64,000 nucleotides of DNA, from positions 1-64,000 of the forward strand of contig NZ_BOOJ01000011.1 in NCBI RefSeq assembly GCF_016863175.1. Reading direction: 5' to 3'. A program made the translations under genes and the position numbers. The notes below the pieces were generated by a model. The model was given only the letters and a program-made list of their open reading frames with translations, searched no databases and was not told the origin of the DNA. Source of the DNA: Paraplanobispora siamensis. GTDB taxonomy: Bacteria; Actinomycetota; Actinomycetes; Streptosporangiales; Streptosporangiaceae. Positions 1 through 11,355 of the stretch are shown in pieces (the stretch's first letter is position 1; every line of letters starts with the position of its first letter).

Positions 1-20
1 GGTCTCAGGCCGTCAAGGAC

Positions 21-78
21 CGTCGAGGTCTCAGATCGTCGAGGACCGTCGAGGTCTCAGATCGTCGAGGTCTCAGAT
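21..78. repeat. Short tandem repeat at ligase 3' end
   Basis: The 16-bp unit CGTCGAGGTCTCAGAT occurs perfectly at 21-36, 47-62 and 63-78, with a partial ten-base copy between the first two. The last copy runs into the stop codon and final codons of the ligase gene (stop at 73-75). The array therefore seems to have grown outward from the 3' end of that gene. It may continue left of the window. Confidence 0.75.
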
Positions 79-1599
79 CATCAGGGCGCGGACGGTGTCG
101 ACGGTGTCGGCTTGGTCGGGGGTCTTGTCGGGGCGGTAGCGCAGGACCCGGGCGAAGCGCAGGGCCATGCCGCCGGGATAGCGGCTGGATCGCTGGACGC
201 CGTCGAAGGCGATCTCGACGACGAGCTCGGGGCGGACGGTGACCGTCCAGCTGTCGGTGGGGCCGTCGGCGAGTGCGAGGAAGCGCTCGGTCTGCCAGGT
301 GAGCAGCTCGTCGGTCAGGCCCTTGAAGGTCTTGCCGAGCATGACGAAGCCGCCGGTCTCCGGGTCGCGGGCGCCCAGGTGGAGATTGGAGAGCCATCCC
401 TCGCGGCGGCCGCTTCCCCACTCGGCGGCGAGGACGACCAGGTCGAGCGTGTGCCGCGGCTTGACCTTGATCCAGCCCGCGCCCCGGCGGCCCGCGGCGT
501 AGGGGCTGTGCAGCGACTTGACCACCACACCCTCGTGACCGCTCCGGACCGCGTCGGCGAAGAAGGTCTCACCCGCCGTGGCTTCGTCGGTGACCAGGCG
601 CGGGGTGACGAGCTCCGCAGGCACGTTCGCGGCCAGCGCCGCCTGGCGCTCCGCACCGGGCAGGTCGAGCAGGTCGGCGCCGTCCACCCGCAGCGCGTCG
701 AAGAAGAACATGCTCAGCGGGGTCGTACGGCGGGCCGAGTCCACGTCGGTCCTGCTGGCCACGCGGCCCGAGGTGACCTGGAAGGGCGCGGGCCGGCCGT
801 CCTCGCGCAGGGCGATGACCTCGCCGTCCAGGACGAGGTCACGCGAGGGCAGAGCGCCGATCGCCTCGACGACCTCGGGAACCTGGCGGGTGATGTCGTC
901 GAGGGTCCGGGTGAAGACGGACACGGTGTCGCCGGAGCGGTGAACCTGGATCCGGACCCCGTCGATCTTCCATTCGATCGCGGCCGGTCCGTCGAGCCGT
1001 TCCAGGGCGGCGGTGACCGAGGTGGCGCTCTGCGCCAGCATCGGCGACACGGGACGGCCCACTTCCAGCCGGAAGGCCCGCAGCGCCTCGACGCCCCCGC
1101 CCAGCGCGGCCGCGCCCACGGCGGGCAGCCAGCCCCGCAGCGTCAGCGCCCGCCTGACCTCGGCGGACGGCACTCCGGACGCCTTCGCGATGGCCTCGAT
1201 CATCACCCCGTCGAGGGCGCCCTGCCGCAGCTCCCCTCGCAGCAGCCGGGACAGGAAGGTCTGCTCGGGGCCGGTGAGCGAGGCGAACAGTTCGGTGACC
1301 ATGGTCTTGCGCGCGCTCTGGGACCCGGGACCGGCCTGGGCCTTGATGCGGCTGAGAAGGTCGTCGACCTGGTGCAGGGTCGCGGTGGCGGCCAGCCGGG
1401 GTTGGGGGAGATCCTTCAGGCTCGCCCAGCCGACGCCGATCTGCCGCTGGGGCAGCTCACCGGATAGGTAGGCGATGGCGATCTCCGCCTCGTCGGGCTT
1501 GACCCGGCCGAGCAGCTCCGCGAGATGGCCGATCTTCGCCAGCCGGGCGGAGTCGGCGGCCACGGCCGCAGAGGTACGCGCGAGATCGATCAGCAGCAC
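73..1599 (-). CDS. lig: ATP-dependent DNA ligase (LigB-like)
   Basis: This 508-residue protein seals nicks by the ligase-adenylate mechanism. The nucleotidyltransferase motif EWKIDGVR places the adenylated lysine near residue 211, and later motifs such as DGEVIAL and EGVVVKS are present. An N-terminal DNA-binding domain comes first and an OB-fold region last. The length fits mycobacterial LigB-type enzymes. No Ku or polymerase/nuclease LigD domain is nearby, so a role in nick repair is likelier than end joining; that is an inference. The start is GTG with no clear ribosome site. A TAGGCT box (1607-1612, reverse strand) ends 7 nt before the GTG, suggesting a leaderless transcript. Confidence 0.93.
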   Translation of the reverse strand: MLLIDLARTSAAVAADSARLAKIGHLAELLGRVKPDEAEIAIAYLSGELPQRQIGVGWASLKDLPQPRLAATATLHQVDDLLSRIKAQAGPGSQSARKTMVTELFASLTGPEQTFLSRLLRGELRQGALDGVMIEAIAKASGVPSAEVRRALTLRGWLPAVGAAALGGGVEALRAFRLEVGRPVSPMLAQSATSVTAALERLDGPAAIEWKIDGVRIQVHRSGDTVSVFTRTLDDITRQVPEVVEAIGALPSRDLVLDGEVIALREDGRPAPFQVTSGRVASRTDVDSARRTTPLSMFFFDALRVDGADLLDLPGAERQAALAANVPAELVTPRLVTDEATAGETFFADAVRSGHEGVVVKSLHSPYAAGRRGAGWIKVKPRHTLDLVVLAAEWGSGRREGWLSNLHLGARDPETGGFVMLGKTFKGLTDELLTWQTERFLALADGPTDSWTVTVRPELVVEIAFDGVQRSSRYPGGMALRFARVLRYRPDKTPDQADTVDTVRALMI

Positions 1600-1732
1600 A
1601 GTGTTCAGCCTATGAGCTCACCCCGACAATCCGTGCGGGCGACTCCCCGGATTCCCGATCGCTTCACGCCGTACGGCGGCGCCGCACCCCTCCGTCCGGC
1701 CCCTCGCCGTACCGGCTGTGGGGGAGGGGGTG

Positions 1733-1759
1733 GGTGCCCGGCTGGGTGGGCCGGGCACC
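1733..1759 (-). terminator. Hairpin downstream of the FKBP gene
   Basis: The arms GGTGCCCGGC (1733-1742) and GCCGGGCACC (1750-1759) form a perfect 10-bp stem with a 7-nt loop, 10 bp past the FKBP stop. There is no T-run, which is common for actinobacterial terminators. Confidence 0.6.
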
Positions 1760-1769
1760 GCTCAAAGGG

Positions 1770-2144
1770 TCAGCGGACGCCGAGCAGGTCCACGACGAAG
1801 ATGAGGGTCTCGCCGGGCTTGATGACGCGGCCGGCGCCGCGGTTGCCGTAACCGAGGTGGGGCGGGATGGTGAGGCGGCGGCGGCCGCCGACCTTCATGC
1901 CCGCGACACCCTGGTCCCAGCCCGCGATGACCTGGCCCGCGCCGAGCGAGAACTCGAAGGTCTCGCCGCGGTTCCAGGAAGCGTCGAACTCCTCGCCGGT
2001 GGAGAATGCGACGCCGACGTAGTGGACGCTCACCTGGTGGCCGGGCTTGGCCTCCGGGCCGTCCCCCTCGACGATATCGACGATCTGCAGCTCCGTGGGC
2101 GGGTTGCCCTCCGGGAAGTCGATCTCCGGCTTCTCCAGTGCCAC
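1770..2144 (-). CDS. FKBP-type peptidyl-prolyl cis-trans isomerase
   Basis: The 124-residue protein is a single FKBP domain that isomerises X-Pro bonds during folding. Family landmarks are VHYVG, FDASW, GQVIAGWDQGVAGMKVGGRR and PHLGYG. There is no signal peptide or membrane segment, so it is cytoplasmic. The GTG start follows an AAGGAGA ribosome site at good spacing. The length is typical of stand-alone actinobacterial FKBPs, and it appears monocistronic. Confidence 0.93.
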   Translation of the reverse strand: MALEKPEIDFPEGNPPTELQIVDIVEGDGPEAKPGHQVSVHYVGVAFSTGEEFDASWNRGETFEFSLGAGQVIAGWDQGVAGMKVGGRRRLTIPPHLGYGNRGAGRVIKPGETLIFVVDLLGVR

Positions 2145-2282
2145 GTGGTCTCTCCTTGGTCGGATGCGTGCCGACCGGGTTCCGGCCGACCGGACGACTC
2201 TACGGGGTTCGGAGAGCGCGTGAGGGAGAAGGGGACGTGACGGCTCCGGCGTCGTACGCTCGGAAGATCACGTGGAGGTGGC

Positions 2283-3050
2283 ATGCGCAAGCCGTACGTG
2301 CCGGAGGAGATCCTGCTCACCGGGAAGGTCGCCGTCGTCACCGGGGCGGCCCGGGGGCTGGGACGGGCGATCGCGGAGACGCTGCGGGTCTTCGGCGCGC
2401 AGGTGGCGCTGTGCGACCGCGACCCGATCGACGGGTTCGACGACGCGTTCACCATGACCGTGGACGTGCGCGACCCGATGGCGCTGGAGGTGTTCACCCA
2501 GGGGGTGCGCGAGCGGTTCGGGCGGGTGGACGTCCTGGTCAACAACGCCGGGGGGACGTTCCACGCGGCCTTCGCCGAGGTCTCCCCGCGCGGTGAGAGC
2601 GTCCTGATCGCGGAGAACTTCACCCAGGTCACCGATGTGATCCGCCGGTTCCTGCCGCTGATGCCGCCCGACTCCTCGATCGTCAACGTGACCTCCAGCG
2701 AGGCGCACCAGGCGGCCCCGGGGTTCGCCGTGTACGCGGCGATGAAGGCGGCGCTGGAGAGCCTGACGCGCTCGCTGGCGCTCGAACTGGCCCCGCGGGG
2801 GATCCGGGTGAACGCCATCGCCCCCGACGCGCTGCCGACCGGAGGGGAGGAGGCCGTCCGCGAGCGCATGCTGGCCGACCCGCTGCCCTTCGAGCCGGTA
2901 CGGCTGCCGCCGCTGGGCCGCCTCGGCGACCCGGTCGAGGCCGCCGGGGCGGTGGTGTTCCTGGTCAGCGCCATGGCCGGGTTCGTCACCGGCGCGACCC
3001 TGCACGTCGACGGCGGCATCCACGCCGCGGGCGGCTGGCGCAGGGTCTGA
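2283..3050 (+). CDS. SDR family NAD(P)-dependent oxidoreductase
   Basis: This is a classical short-chain dehydrogenase/reductase of 255 residues. It has the TGAARGLG dinucleotide loop near residue 20, the NNAGG motif, a catalytic serine in the TSSEAHQ stretch and the YAAMK catalytic Tyr-Lys pair. The start ATG sits behind GGAGGTGGC. The substrate cannot be read from sequence. It is divergent from the FKBP gene and convergent with the LacI gene, so it is probably a single-gene unit. Confidence 0.9.
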   Translation: MRKPYVPEEILLTGKVAVVTGAARGLGRAIAETLRVFGAQVALCDRDPIDGFDDAFTMTVDVRDPMALEVFTQGVRERFGRVDVLVNNAGGTFHAAFAEVSPRGESVLIAENFTQVTDVIRRFLPLMPPDSSIVNVTSSEAHQAAPGFAVYAAMKAALESLTRSLALELAPRGIRVNAIAPDALPTGGEEAVRERMLADPLPFEPVRLPPLGRLGDPVEAAGAVVFLVSAMAGFVTGATLHVDGGIHAAGGWRRV

Positions 3051-3081
3051 CCGCGCGCCCGCCGCCCCTCTCCGCGGGAAC

Positions 3082-4086
3082 CTACGCCGACTCGCGGACG
3101 ATCAGCTCCGTGGGCAGGATCACCGGGGTGTCCACGTCCTCACCCGACGCCAGGGACAGGACGAGCCTGGCCAGTTCCCGGCCCATGTCGTGGATGGGGT
3201 GGCGCACGGTGGTGAGCGGCGGTTCGGCGTAGGCGGCGGCGGGGACGTCGTCGAAACCGACCACGGCCACGTCGTCGGGCACCCGCCGGCCGGACTGGCG
3301 CAGCACCTGCAGGGCTCCCAGGGCCATCATGTCGGAGGCGGCGAACACCGCGTCGAGCGCGGGGTCGTCGCGCAGCAGCTGGCGCATCGCCGTGGCGCCG
3401 GAGTCCCGGGTGAAGTCGCCGACCGCGACGATGGAGCGCCGGTCGGAGTCGCGCAGCACGTTGCGGTAGCCGGTGAGCCGGTCGATTCCGGCGATCATGT
3501 CCTGCGGCCCGGCGATCGTGGCGATCCTGCGCCGGCCGGAGGCGACGAGGTGCCGTACGGCCTGCTCGGCGCCGCCGACGTTCTCCATGTCCACCGAGGG
3601 AGGGCCGCCGCCGGCGATGGGCCGGCCGCCGCACACCACCGGCACGCCCCTGCGGGCCAGCGCCGCGGGCAGCGGGTCGGCACCGTGCAGCGAGGCGAGG
3701 ATCACGCCGTCCACGTGCCGGGAGGTGGTGTAGCGCTCGACCCGCTCCTGGCCGCGCGGCGAGCCGGAGAGCATGAGGACGAGCTGCTTGTCGGCGAGGT
3801 CCATCTCCTGGCTGACGCCGCGGATGATGCTCGCGAACATCGGGTCGTCGGAGAAGACGCGGGCGGGCGGCTCGGGGAAGACCAGGGCGATGGAGTCGGC
3901 GCGCTGGGTCACCAGGCTGCGCGCCGCGAGGTTGGGCACGTAGCCCAGCTCCTCCACGGCGCGCATCACCACTTCGCGGATCTCCGGCTTGACCTGGGGC
4001 GAGCCGTTGACCACCCGGGAGACGGTGGCCCGGGACACGCCCGCCCTGGCGGCCACCTTCTCCAGTGTGGGCCGGACGGCGTTCAC
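3082..4086 (-). CDS. LacI family regulator 1 (CebR-like)
   Basis: This 334-residue repressor has a LacI helix-turn-helix at residues 6-30 (TLEKVAARAGVSRATVSRVVNG) and a periplasmic-binding-protein-like effector domain. It lies 21 bp after the GH1 gene on the same strand, so the two should be co-transcribed. It is clearly paralogous to the LacI protein at 12414-13409; long stretches such as RIAT(I/V)AGPQDMI and RSIVAVGDFTR match. It most likely represses the glucan genes through the GAGAGCGCTCTC sites and is relieved by a beta-glucan oligosaccharide; this is inferred from context. The start is GTG. Confidence 0.9.
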   Translation of the reverse strand: MNAVRPTLEKVAARAGVSRATVSRVVNGSPQVKPEIREVVMRAVEELGYVPNLAARSLVTQRADSIALVFPEPPARVFSDDPMFASIIRGVSQEMDLADKQLVLMLSGSPRGQERVERYTTSRHVDGVILASLHGADPLPAALARRGVPVVCGGRPIAGGGPPSVDMENVGGAEQAVRHLVASGRRRIATIAGPQDMIAGIDRLTGYRNVLRDSDRRSIVAVGDFTRDSGATAMRQLLRDDPALDAVFAASDMMALGALQVLRQSGRRVPDDVAVVGFDDVPAAAYAEPPLTTVRHPIHDMGRELARLVLSLASGEDVDTPVILPTELIVRESA

Positions 4087-4107
4087 CGGCTCATGCCCGC
4101 GGCCCGG

Positions 4108-5505
4108 TCATGACCGGATCCCGTTGCGCCGCACGACCTCGCGGTACCACAGGGCGCTGTCCTTGGGCACCCGGTTCTGGGAGGCGTAGTCGACGTGGAC
4201 CAGGCCGAAGCGCTTGCCGTACCCCTCGGCCCACTCGAAGTTGTCCATCAGGGACCACACCAGGTAACCCCGCAGGTCGGCGCCGGCCTCGATCGCGGCG
4301 TGCGCGGCGCGGAAGTGGCCGTCGAGGAAGGCGATCCGCCGCTCGTCGGCGACGCGGCCGTCGACGAGCACGTCGTCGAAGGCGGCGCCGTTCTCGGTGA
4401 TGATCAGCGGCGTGCCCGGGTAGTCGCGCGAGAGCCTGACCAGCAGGTCGGTCAGCGCGGAGGGCACGACCGACCAGCCCATGGCGGTCCGCTCCTCGTC
4501 GCCCTGGACGAACGCGATGCCCTCGCTGCCCGGGTGCACCGGGTTGGCGGGCTGGCCCGCGCGCAGCTCGACGGTGGTCGGGCTGTAGTAGTTGACGCCG
4601 AGCAGGTCGATGGGCGCGCCGATGAGGTCGAGGTCGCCGTCGCGGACGAAGGACCAGTCGGTGAAGCGGCGGGCGCGCTCGACGACGTCGGCCGGGTACT
4701 CCTTGCGCAGCACCGGGTCGAGGAAGATCCGGTTCTGCAGGCCGTCGATGTGCGCCACGGCCAGCGGGTCGTTCCCGCTGATCGGCGCCAGGTTGAGGGT
4801 GATGCCGACCTGCTTGGCCCCGGCGGCGCGCAGTTCGGCGGTCGCCAGCCCGTGGCCCAGCAGCAGGTGGTGGACGGCGGCGAAGGCGGCGCCCGGCTCG
4901 GTGCGGCCCGGGGCGTGGATGCCCGCGCCGTAGCCGAGGAAGGACGAGCACCACGGCTCGTTGAGGGTGGTCCAGGTCTCGACCCGGTCACCGAGCCTGC
5001 CGTGGACGATCGCGGCGTACTCGGCGAAGCGCTCGGCGGTCTCCCTGCTGGTCCAGCCGCCGCGGTCCTCCAGGGCCTGCGGCAGGTCCCAGTGGTAGAG
5101 CGTCACGATGGGCGTGATGCCGTGCCCGCGCAGCTCGTCGACCAGCCGCTCGTAGAAGTCCAGGCCGCGGGGGTTGACCGGGCCGGAGCCGTCCGGCTGG
5201 ATCCGCGGCCAGGCGATGGAGAAGCGGTAGGCCTGCATCCCCAGGTCGGCCATCATGGCCACGTCGTCGCGGTAGCGGTGGTAGTGGTCGCAGGCCACGT
5301 CACCGGTGTGACCGCCGACGACCTTGCCGGGGGTGCGGGAGAAGGTGTCCCAGATCGACGGCCCCCGCCCGTCCTCGTGCGCGGCTCCCTCGATCTGGTA
5401 GGAGGCGGTCGCCGTCCCCCAGACGAATCCCTTCGGGAAGGTGATGTCGCCCTTGCCCGCGGTCTCCTCGGAGATCCCCACGGACGTTCCTGTGGACAGG
5501 CTCAT
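4108..5505 (-). CDS. GH1 family beta-glucosidase
   Basis: This is a cytoplasmic 465-residue glycoside hydrolase family 1 enzyme with a full-length (beta/alpha)8 barrel. The acid/base glutamate lies in TLNEP (about E183) and the nucleophile in ITENG (about E371). [15 protein letters not shown] near the N terminus is the family signature. The ATG at 5505 is chosen because AAAGGGG precedes it and the domain begins soon after; the frame stays open upstream. It should cleave imported beta-glucan oligosaccharides to glucose, completing the route begun by the GH81 enzyme. Its promoter carries one operator at the predicted start site. No signal peptide is seen. Confidence 0.93.
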   Translation of the reverse strand: MSLSTGTSVGISEETAGKGDITFPKGFVWGTATASYQIEGAAHEDGRGPSIWDTFSRTPGKVVGGHTGDVACDHYHRYRDDVAMMADLGMQAYRFSIAWPRIQPDGSGPVNPRGLDFYERLVDELRGHGITPIVTLYHWDLPQALEDRGGWTSRETAERFAEYAAIVHGRLGDRVETWTTLNEPWCSSFLGYGAGIHAPGRTEPGAAFAAVHHLLLGHGLATAELRAAGAKQVGITLNLAPISGNDPLAVAHIDGLQNRIFLDPVLRKEYPADVVERARRFTDWSFVRDGDLDLIGAPIDLLGVNYYSPTTVELRAGQPANPVHPGSEGIAFVQGDEERTAMGWSVVPSALTDLLVRLSRDYPGTPLIITENGAAFDDVLVDGRVADERRIAFLDGHFRAAHAAIEAGADLRGYLVWSLMDNFEWAEGYGKRFGLVHVDYASQNRVPKDSALWYREVVRRNGIRS

Positions 5506-5557
5506 GCCCCACAGCCCCTTTCGCCTCGCCGTCAACCCCGCCTCGCCCCGAACGGCA

Positions 5558-5603
5558 GAGAGCGCTCTCACACAGCATTGTGGCAGCCGGACGCGCATGT
5601 CAA
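5558..5603 (-). promoter_or_regulatory. GH1 promoter with LacI operator 1
   Basis: On the reverse strand TTGACA (5598-5603) is followed by a 17-bp spacer and CAATGC (5575-5580). The perfect palindrome GAGAGCGCTCTC (5558-5569) covers the expected transcription start. It resembles the CebR box (TGGGAGCGCTCCCA), a LacI-family operator. A repressor bound there would block initiation. Confidence 0.8.
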
Positions 5604-5647
5604 GGAGAGGTGTCCGACAGTTGAGAGGGAACGGCGGTATGGATTCG

Positions 5648-5699
5648 TTGACGTGAGGTTAATGCGCCGTTACGGTCCTGCAACAGAGAGCGCTCTCTG
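5648..5699 (+). promoter_or_regulatory. GH81 promoter with LacI operator 2
   Basis: TTGACG (5648-5653), a 17-bp spacer and TACGGT (5671-5676) form a good promoter. The 16-bp perfect palindrome CAGAGAGCGCTCTCTG (5684-5699) lies at the expected start site. This is the longest of the four operator copies. Confidence 0.82.
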
Positions 5700-5760
5700 C
5701 ACCACTGTCCCTCCCCGGCGACCCCGTGCCGCCGGCAGCCCGGTACCTGAGGAGGTATCC

Positions 5761-8559
<2,799 letters not shown>

Positions 8560-8576
8560 TCCCGTCGTGCCGCGAC

Positions 8577-8607
8577 GCCGCGCGACCGGCCGACCCGGTC
8601 GCGCGGC
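8577..8607 (+). terminator. Stem-loop after the GH81 gene
   Basis: The arms GCCGCGCGACCGG (8577-8589) and CCGGTCGCGCGGC (8595-8607) form a perfect 13-bp stem just past the stop codon. It is the first of two consecutive hairpins. Confidence 0.6.
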
Positions 8608-8614
8608 ACCCGCC

Positions 8615-8650
8615 GGGCGGGGGCCCTCAGGGCCCCCGCCCGACCGTTTT
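8615..8650 (+). terminator. Strong terminator of the GH81 gene
   Basis: GGGCGGGGGCCC (8615-8626) pairs perfectly with GGGCCCCCGCCC (8630-8641) over a TCA loop, followed by GACCGTTTT. This should end GH81 transcription before the transporter operon. Confidence 0.75.
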
Positions 8651-8651
8651 C

Positions 8652-8663
8652 GAGAGCGCTCTC
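8652..8663. promoter_or_regulatory. LacI operator 3
   Basis: This is a perfect GAGAGCGCTCTC copy lying 118 bp (centre to centre) upstream of operator 4 and just after the GH81 terminator. It could be an auxiliary site for DNA looping or for a second transporter promoter. No other promoter element is clear here. Confidence 0.7.
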
Positions 8664-8737
8664 AACCCTTTTGACCATCCGTTGGACCGTTGTTGAAATA
8701 TCGAATTAGCAACTGCGTAACCGTAGGATCACAATCA

Positions 8738-8781
8738 TTGACATCCCGCCCCTGGCCCACGAAGCTGCAGAGAGCGCTCTC
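8738..8781 (+). promoter_or_regulatory. Transporter promoter with LacI operator 4
   Basis: TTGACA (8738-8743), a 17-bp spacer and a weak GAAGCT (8761-8766) lie before a perfect GAGAGCGCTCTC (8770-8781) at the predicted start. The rest of 8560-8909 holds two terminator hairpins, operator 3 and an untranslated leader of about 130 nt with no recognised structure. Confidence 0.72.
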
Positions 8782-8909
8782 ACATCAGTGAGGACGGCGG
8801 CCATCGAGGCAGATGACGCGGTCACGCGGTGGCCTCACGCGGACGTCGCGAGGTGGCCCGCCCGGCCCCCAGGCGGGGCCGTCCCGGCAAAGTAATGGAG
8901 GAAGGGTCC

Positions 8910-10265
8910 ATGTCGCTCCTCTCTCATCCCGCACGCGTCGCCCTGATCGCGGGCAGCGTGGGCCTGGCGCTCGTCGCCAGCGGATGCGGCTCGTCCGAGC
9001 CGACCAGCACGGCGGGCGGCGACGGCGGCACGTCCGCCGAGTGCGCGCCGTACGCGGAGTACGGCAAGCACGAGGGTAAGAAGGTCTCGATCTACTCCCC
9101 GATCCGGGACGTCGAGGCCGACCTGTTCCAGCAGACCTGGGCGCCCTTCGAGAAGTGCACCGGGATGAAGATCAACTATGAGGGCACCGGCGAGTTCGAG
9201 GCCCAGATCCAGGTGCGCGCCGACGGCGGCAACCCGCCGGACATCGCCTTCTTCCCGCAGCCCGGCCTGCTGGAGCGCTTCGCCAAGGCCGGCAAGCTCA
9301 AGCCCGCCTCCGCCAAGGTCAAGGAGCTGGCCGACAAGAACTGGTCGGCCGACTGGATCAAGTACAGCACCGTCGACGGCGTCTTCTACGGGGCCCCGCT
9401 GGGCGCCAGCGTGAAGTCCTTCGTGTGGTACTCGCCGAGCATGTTCAAGGAGAAGGGCTGGGCGATCCCCAAGACCTGGGACGAGCTCATGACCCTCTCC
9501 GAGACGATCGCCGCCAGCGGCGTCAAGCCGTGGTGCGCGGGCATCGAGTCCGGCGACGCCACCGGCTGGCCCGCCACGGACTGGATCGAGGACATCCTCC
9601 TGCGCGAGATCGGCCCCGAGGGCTACGACGAGTGGGTCGCCCACAAGCTGCCCTTCAACGACCCGAAGGTCGTCGCCGCGGTGGACAAGGCCGGCGCGAT
9701 CCTGAAGAACGACAAGTTCGTCAACGGCGGCTACGGCCCGGTCAAGAGCATCGCCAGCACCGCCTTCCAGGAGGGCGGCGTGCCCATCACCGAGGGCAAG
9801 TGCGCGCTGCACCGCCAGGCCTCCTTCTACGCCAACTTCTGGCCCGAGGGCACCAAGGTGGCCGAGGACGGCGACGTGTTCGCCTTCTACCTGCCCGGCA
9901 ACGACCCGGCCAAGAAGCCGGTGCTCGGCGCGGGCGAGTTCGTCGCGGCCTTCGCCGACCGGCCCGAGGTCCAGGCCGTGCAGGCCTACCTGGCCACCGC
10001 CGACTACGCCAACGCCCGGATGAAGCTGGGCACGTACGTCTCGGCGAACAAGGGCGTCGACATCGCCAACGCGCAGAACCCGATCGACAAGCTCTCCATC
10101 GAGATGCTCCAGGACCCGAACACGATCTTCCGCTTCGACGGCTCCGACCTGATGCCGGCCGCGGTGGGCGCGGGCACCTTCTGGAAGGGCATGACGGACT
10201 GGATCAACGGTAAGGACACCAAGACGGTCCTCGACTTCATCGAGAACTCCTGGCCGAAGTCCTGA
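8910..10265 (+). CDS. Sugar ABC transporter substrate-binding lipoprotein
   Basis: The 451-residue lipoprotein has a signal peptide ending in the lipobox LVASGC (Cys26), so it is tethered outside the membrane. The rest is a family 1 extracellular solute-binding protein of the CUT1 sugar class (IYSPIRDVEADLFQQTWAPFEK; later EGKCALHRQASFYANFW). ATG 8910 is chosen because GGAGGAAGG lies just upstream. It heads the importer operon next to GH81, so the ligand is probably a beta-1,3-gluco-oligosaccharide; that is inferred. Confidence 0.92.
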   Translation: MSLLSHPARVALIAGSVGLALVASGCGSSEPTSTAGGDGGTSAECAPYAEYGKHEGKKVSIYSPIRDVEADLFQQTWAPFEKCTGMKINYEGTGEFEAQIQVRADGGNPPDIAFFPQPGLLERFAKAGKLKPASAKVKELADKNWSADWIKYSTVDGVFYGAPLGASVKSFVWYSPSMFKEKGWAIPKTWDELMTLSETIAASGVKPWCAGIESGDATGWPATDWIEDILLREIGPEGYDEWVAHKLPFNDPKVVAAVDKAGAILKNDKFVNGGYGPVKSIASTAFQEGGVPITEGKCALHRQASFYANFWPEGTKVAEDGDVFAFYLPGNDPAKKPVLGAGEFVAAFADRPEVQAVQAYLATADYANARMKLGTYVSANKGVDIANAQNPIDKLSIEMLQDPNTIFRFDGSDLMPAAVGAGTFWKGMTDWINGKDTKTVLDFIENSWPKS

Positions 10266-10281
10266 CCCCGGACCTCCCGAG

Positions 10282-10339
10282 GCGTCCGGCTCCGCGCGCG
10301 GCACGGCGACCCCGCCGGTCCCGCCGCGGAGCCGGACGC
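10282..10339 (+). promoter_or_regulatory. Intercistronic stem-loop between binding protein and permease
   Basis: GCGTCCGGCTCCGCG (10282-10296) pairs perfectly with CGCGGAGCCGGACGC (10325-10339), a 15-bp stem between the binding-protein gene and the first permease gene. Stems in this position usually protect the binding-protein mRNA or cause partial termination, giving more binding protein than permease. Confidence 0.6.
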
Positions 10340-10374
10340 TCCCTTACCGGCACGATCCTTCCCGGAGTTCTCCC

Positions 10375-11355
10375 ATGAACCTGGATTTCGACTTCGCGGC
10401 GGAACAGCCGAAGCTCGTGCAGCTCCTGCTCGGCATCATCGCGTTCTGCGCAGTGGTCGGGCTGCTGCTGCTCCTGCTCGACCGCGCGCCGATGCGGCAG
10501 CGGGCGCGGCTGCACGCGACCGTCCTGCTCGCCCCGGCGCTCCTCCTGCTGGCGATCGGACTGGTCGTGCCGGCGGTGCGCACCACCATGCTGTCGTTCA
10601 TGAGCGGCGACGGCGCCGCGTGGGTGGGGCTGGACAACTACATCTGGATGTTCACCCAGCCCGAAGCGGTGACGGTGCTCCGCAACACGCTCATCTGGGT
10701 CGCGCTCGTCCCCATCCTGGTGACGTCCGTCGGCCTGCTGTACGCCGTGGTGGTCGACCGCACCCGCTTCGAGTCGATCGCCAAGTCGCTGGTCTTCCTG
10801 CCGATGGCCATCTCCTTCGTCGGGGCGGGCATCATCTGGAAGTTCGTCTACGCCTACCGGCCCGAGGAGAGCGACCAGATCGGGTTGCTCAACCAGATCG
10901 TGGTGGCCTTCGGCGGCACGCCCCAGCAGTGGCTGCTGGAGCCGCCGATCAACACGCTGTTCCTCATCGTGGTGATGGTGTGGATCCAGGCGGGCTTCGC
11001 CACCGTGGTGCTCTCGGCCGCCATCAAGGGCATCCCCGCCGAGATCATCGAGGCGGCCAAGCTCGACGGCGCCTCCCCGGTCCAGATGTTCTTCCGGGTG
11101 ACGCTGCCGAGCATCCGCTCGGCCGTGGTCGTGGTGCTGGTCACCCAGTCGATCGGCACCCTCAAGCTGTTCGACATCGTCCGGACCATGACCGGCGGCC
11201 AGTTCGACACCAGCGTCATCGCCAACGAGATGTACAACCAGGCGTTCCGGTACGGCGAGACCGGCAAGGGCGCGGCGCTGGCCGTCTTCCTGTTCGTCCT
11301 CGTCACGCCGATCGTCGTCTACCAGATCCGCCAGCGCCGGGAGACCGTCCGATGA
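10375..11355 (+). CDS. Sugar ABC transporter permease 1 (MalF type)
   Basis: This 326-residue integral membrane protein has about seven or eight segments, including an extra N-terminal pair before the conserved permease core. The EAA loop is EIIEAAKLDGASPVQMFFRVTLP, which contacts the ATPase. Its stop overlaps the ATG of the next permease by 4 bp (ATGA), indicating translational coupling. It forms the translocation pore with permease 2. Confidence 0.92.
   Translation: MNLDFDFAAEQPKLVQLLLGIIAFCAVVGLLLLLLDRAPMRQRARLHATVLLAPALLLLAIGLVVPAVRTTMLSFMSGDGAAWVGLDNYIWMFTQPEAVTVLRNTLIWVALVPILVTSVGLLYAVVVDRTRFESIAKSLVFLPMAISFVGAGIIWKFVYAYRPEESDQIGLLNQIVVAFGGTPQQWLLEPPINTLFLIVVMVWIQAGFATVVLSAAIKGIPAEIIEAAKLDGASPVQMFFRVTLPSIRSAVVVVLVTQSIGTLKLFDIVRTMTGGQFDTSVIANEMYNQAFRYGETGKGAALAVFLFVLVTPIVVYQIRQRRETVR

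Noticed and set aside
4195-5760. Upstream in-frame extension of the GH81 gene
   Set aside because: It runs antisense through the GH1 gene and lacks a signal peptide. GTG 5761 has a ribosome site and a signal peptide directly follows.
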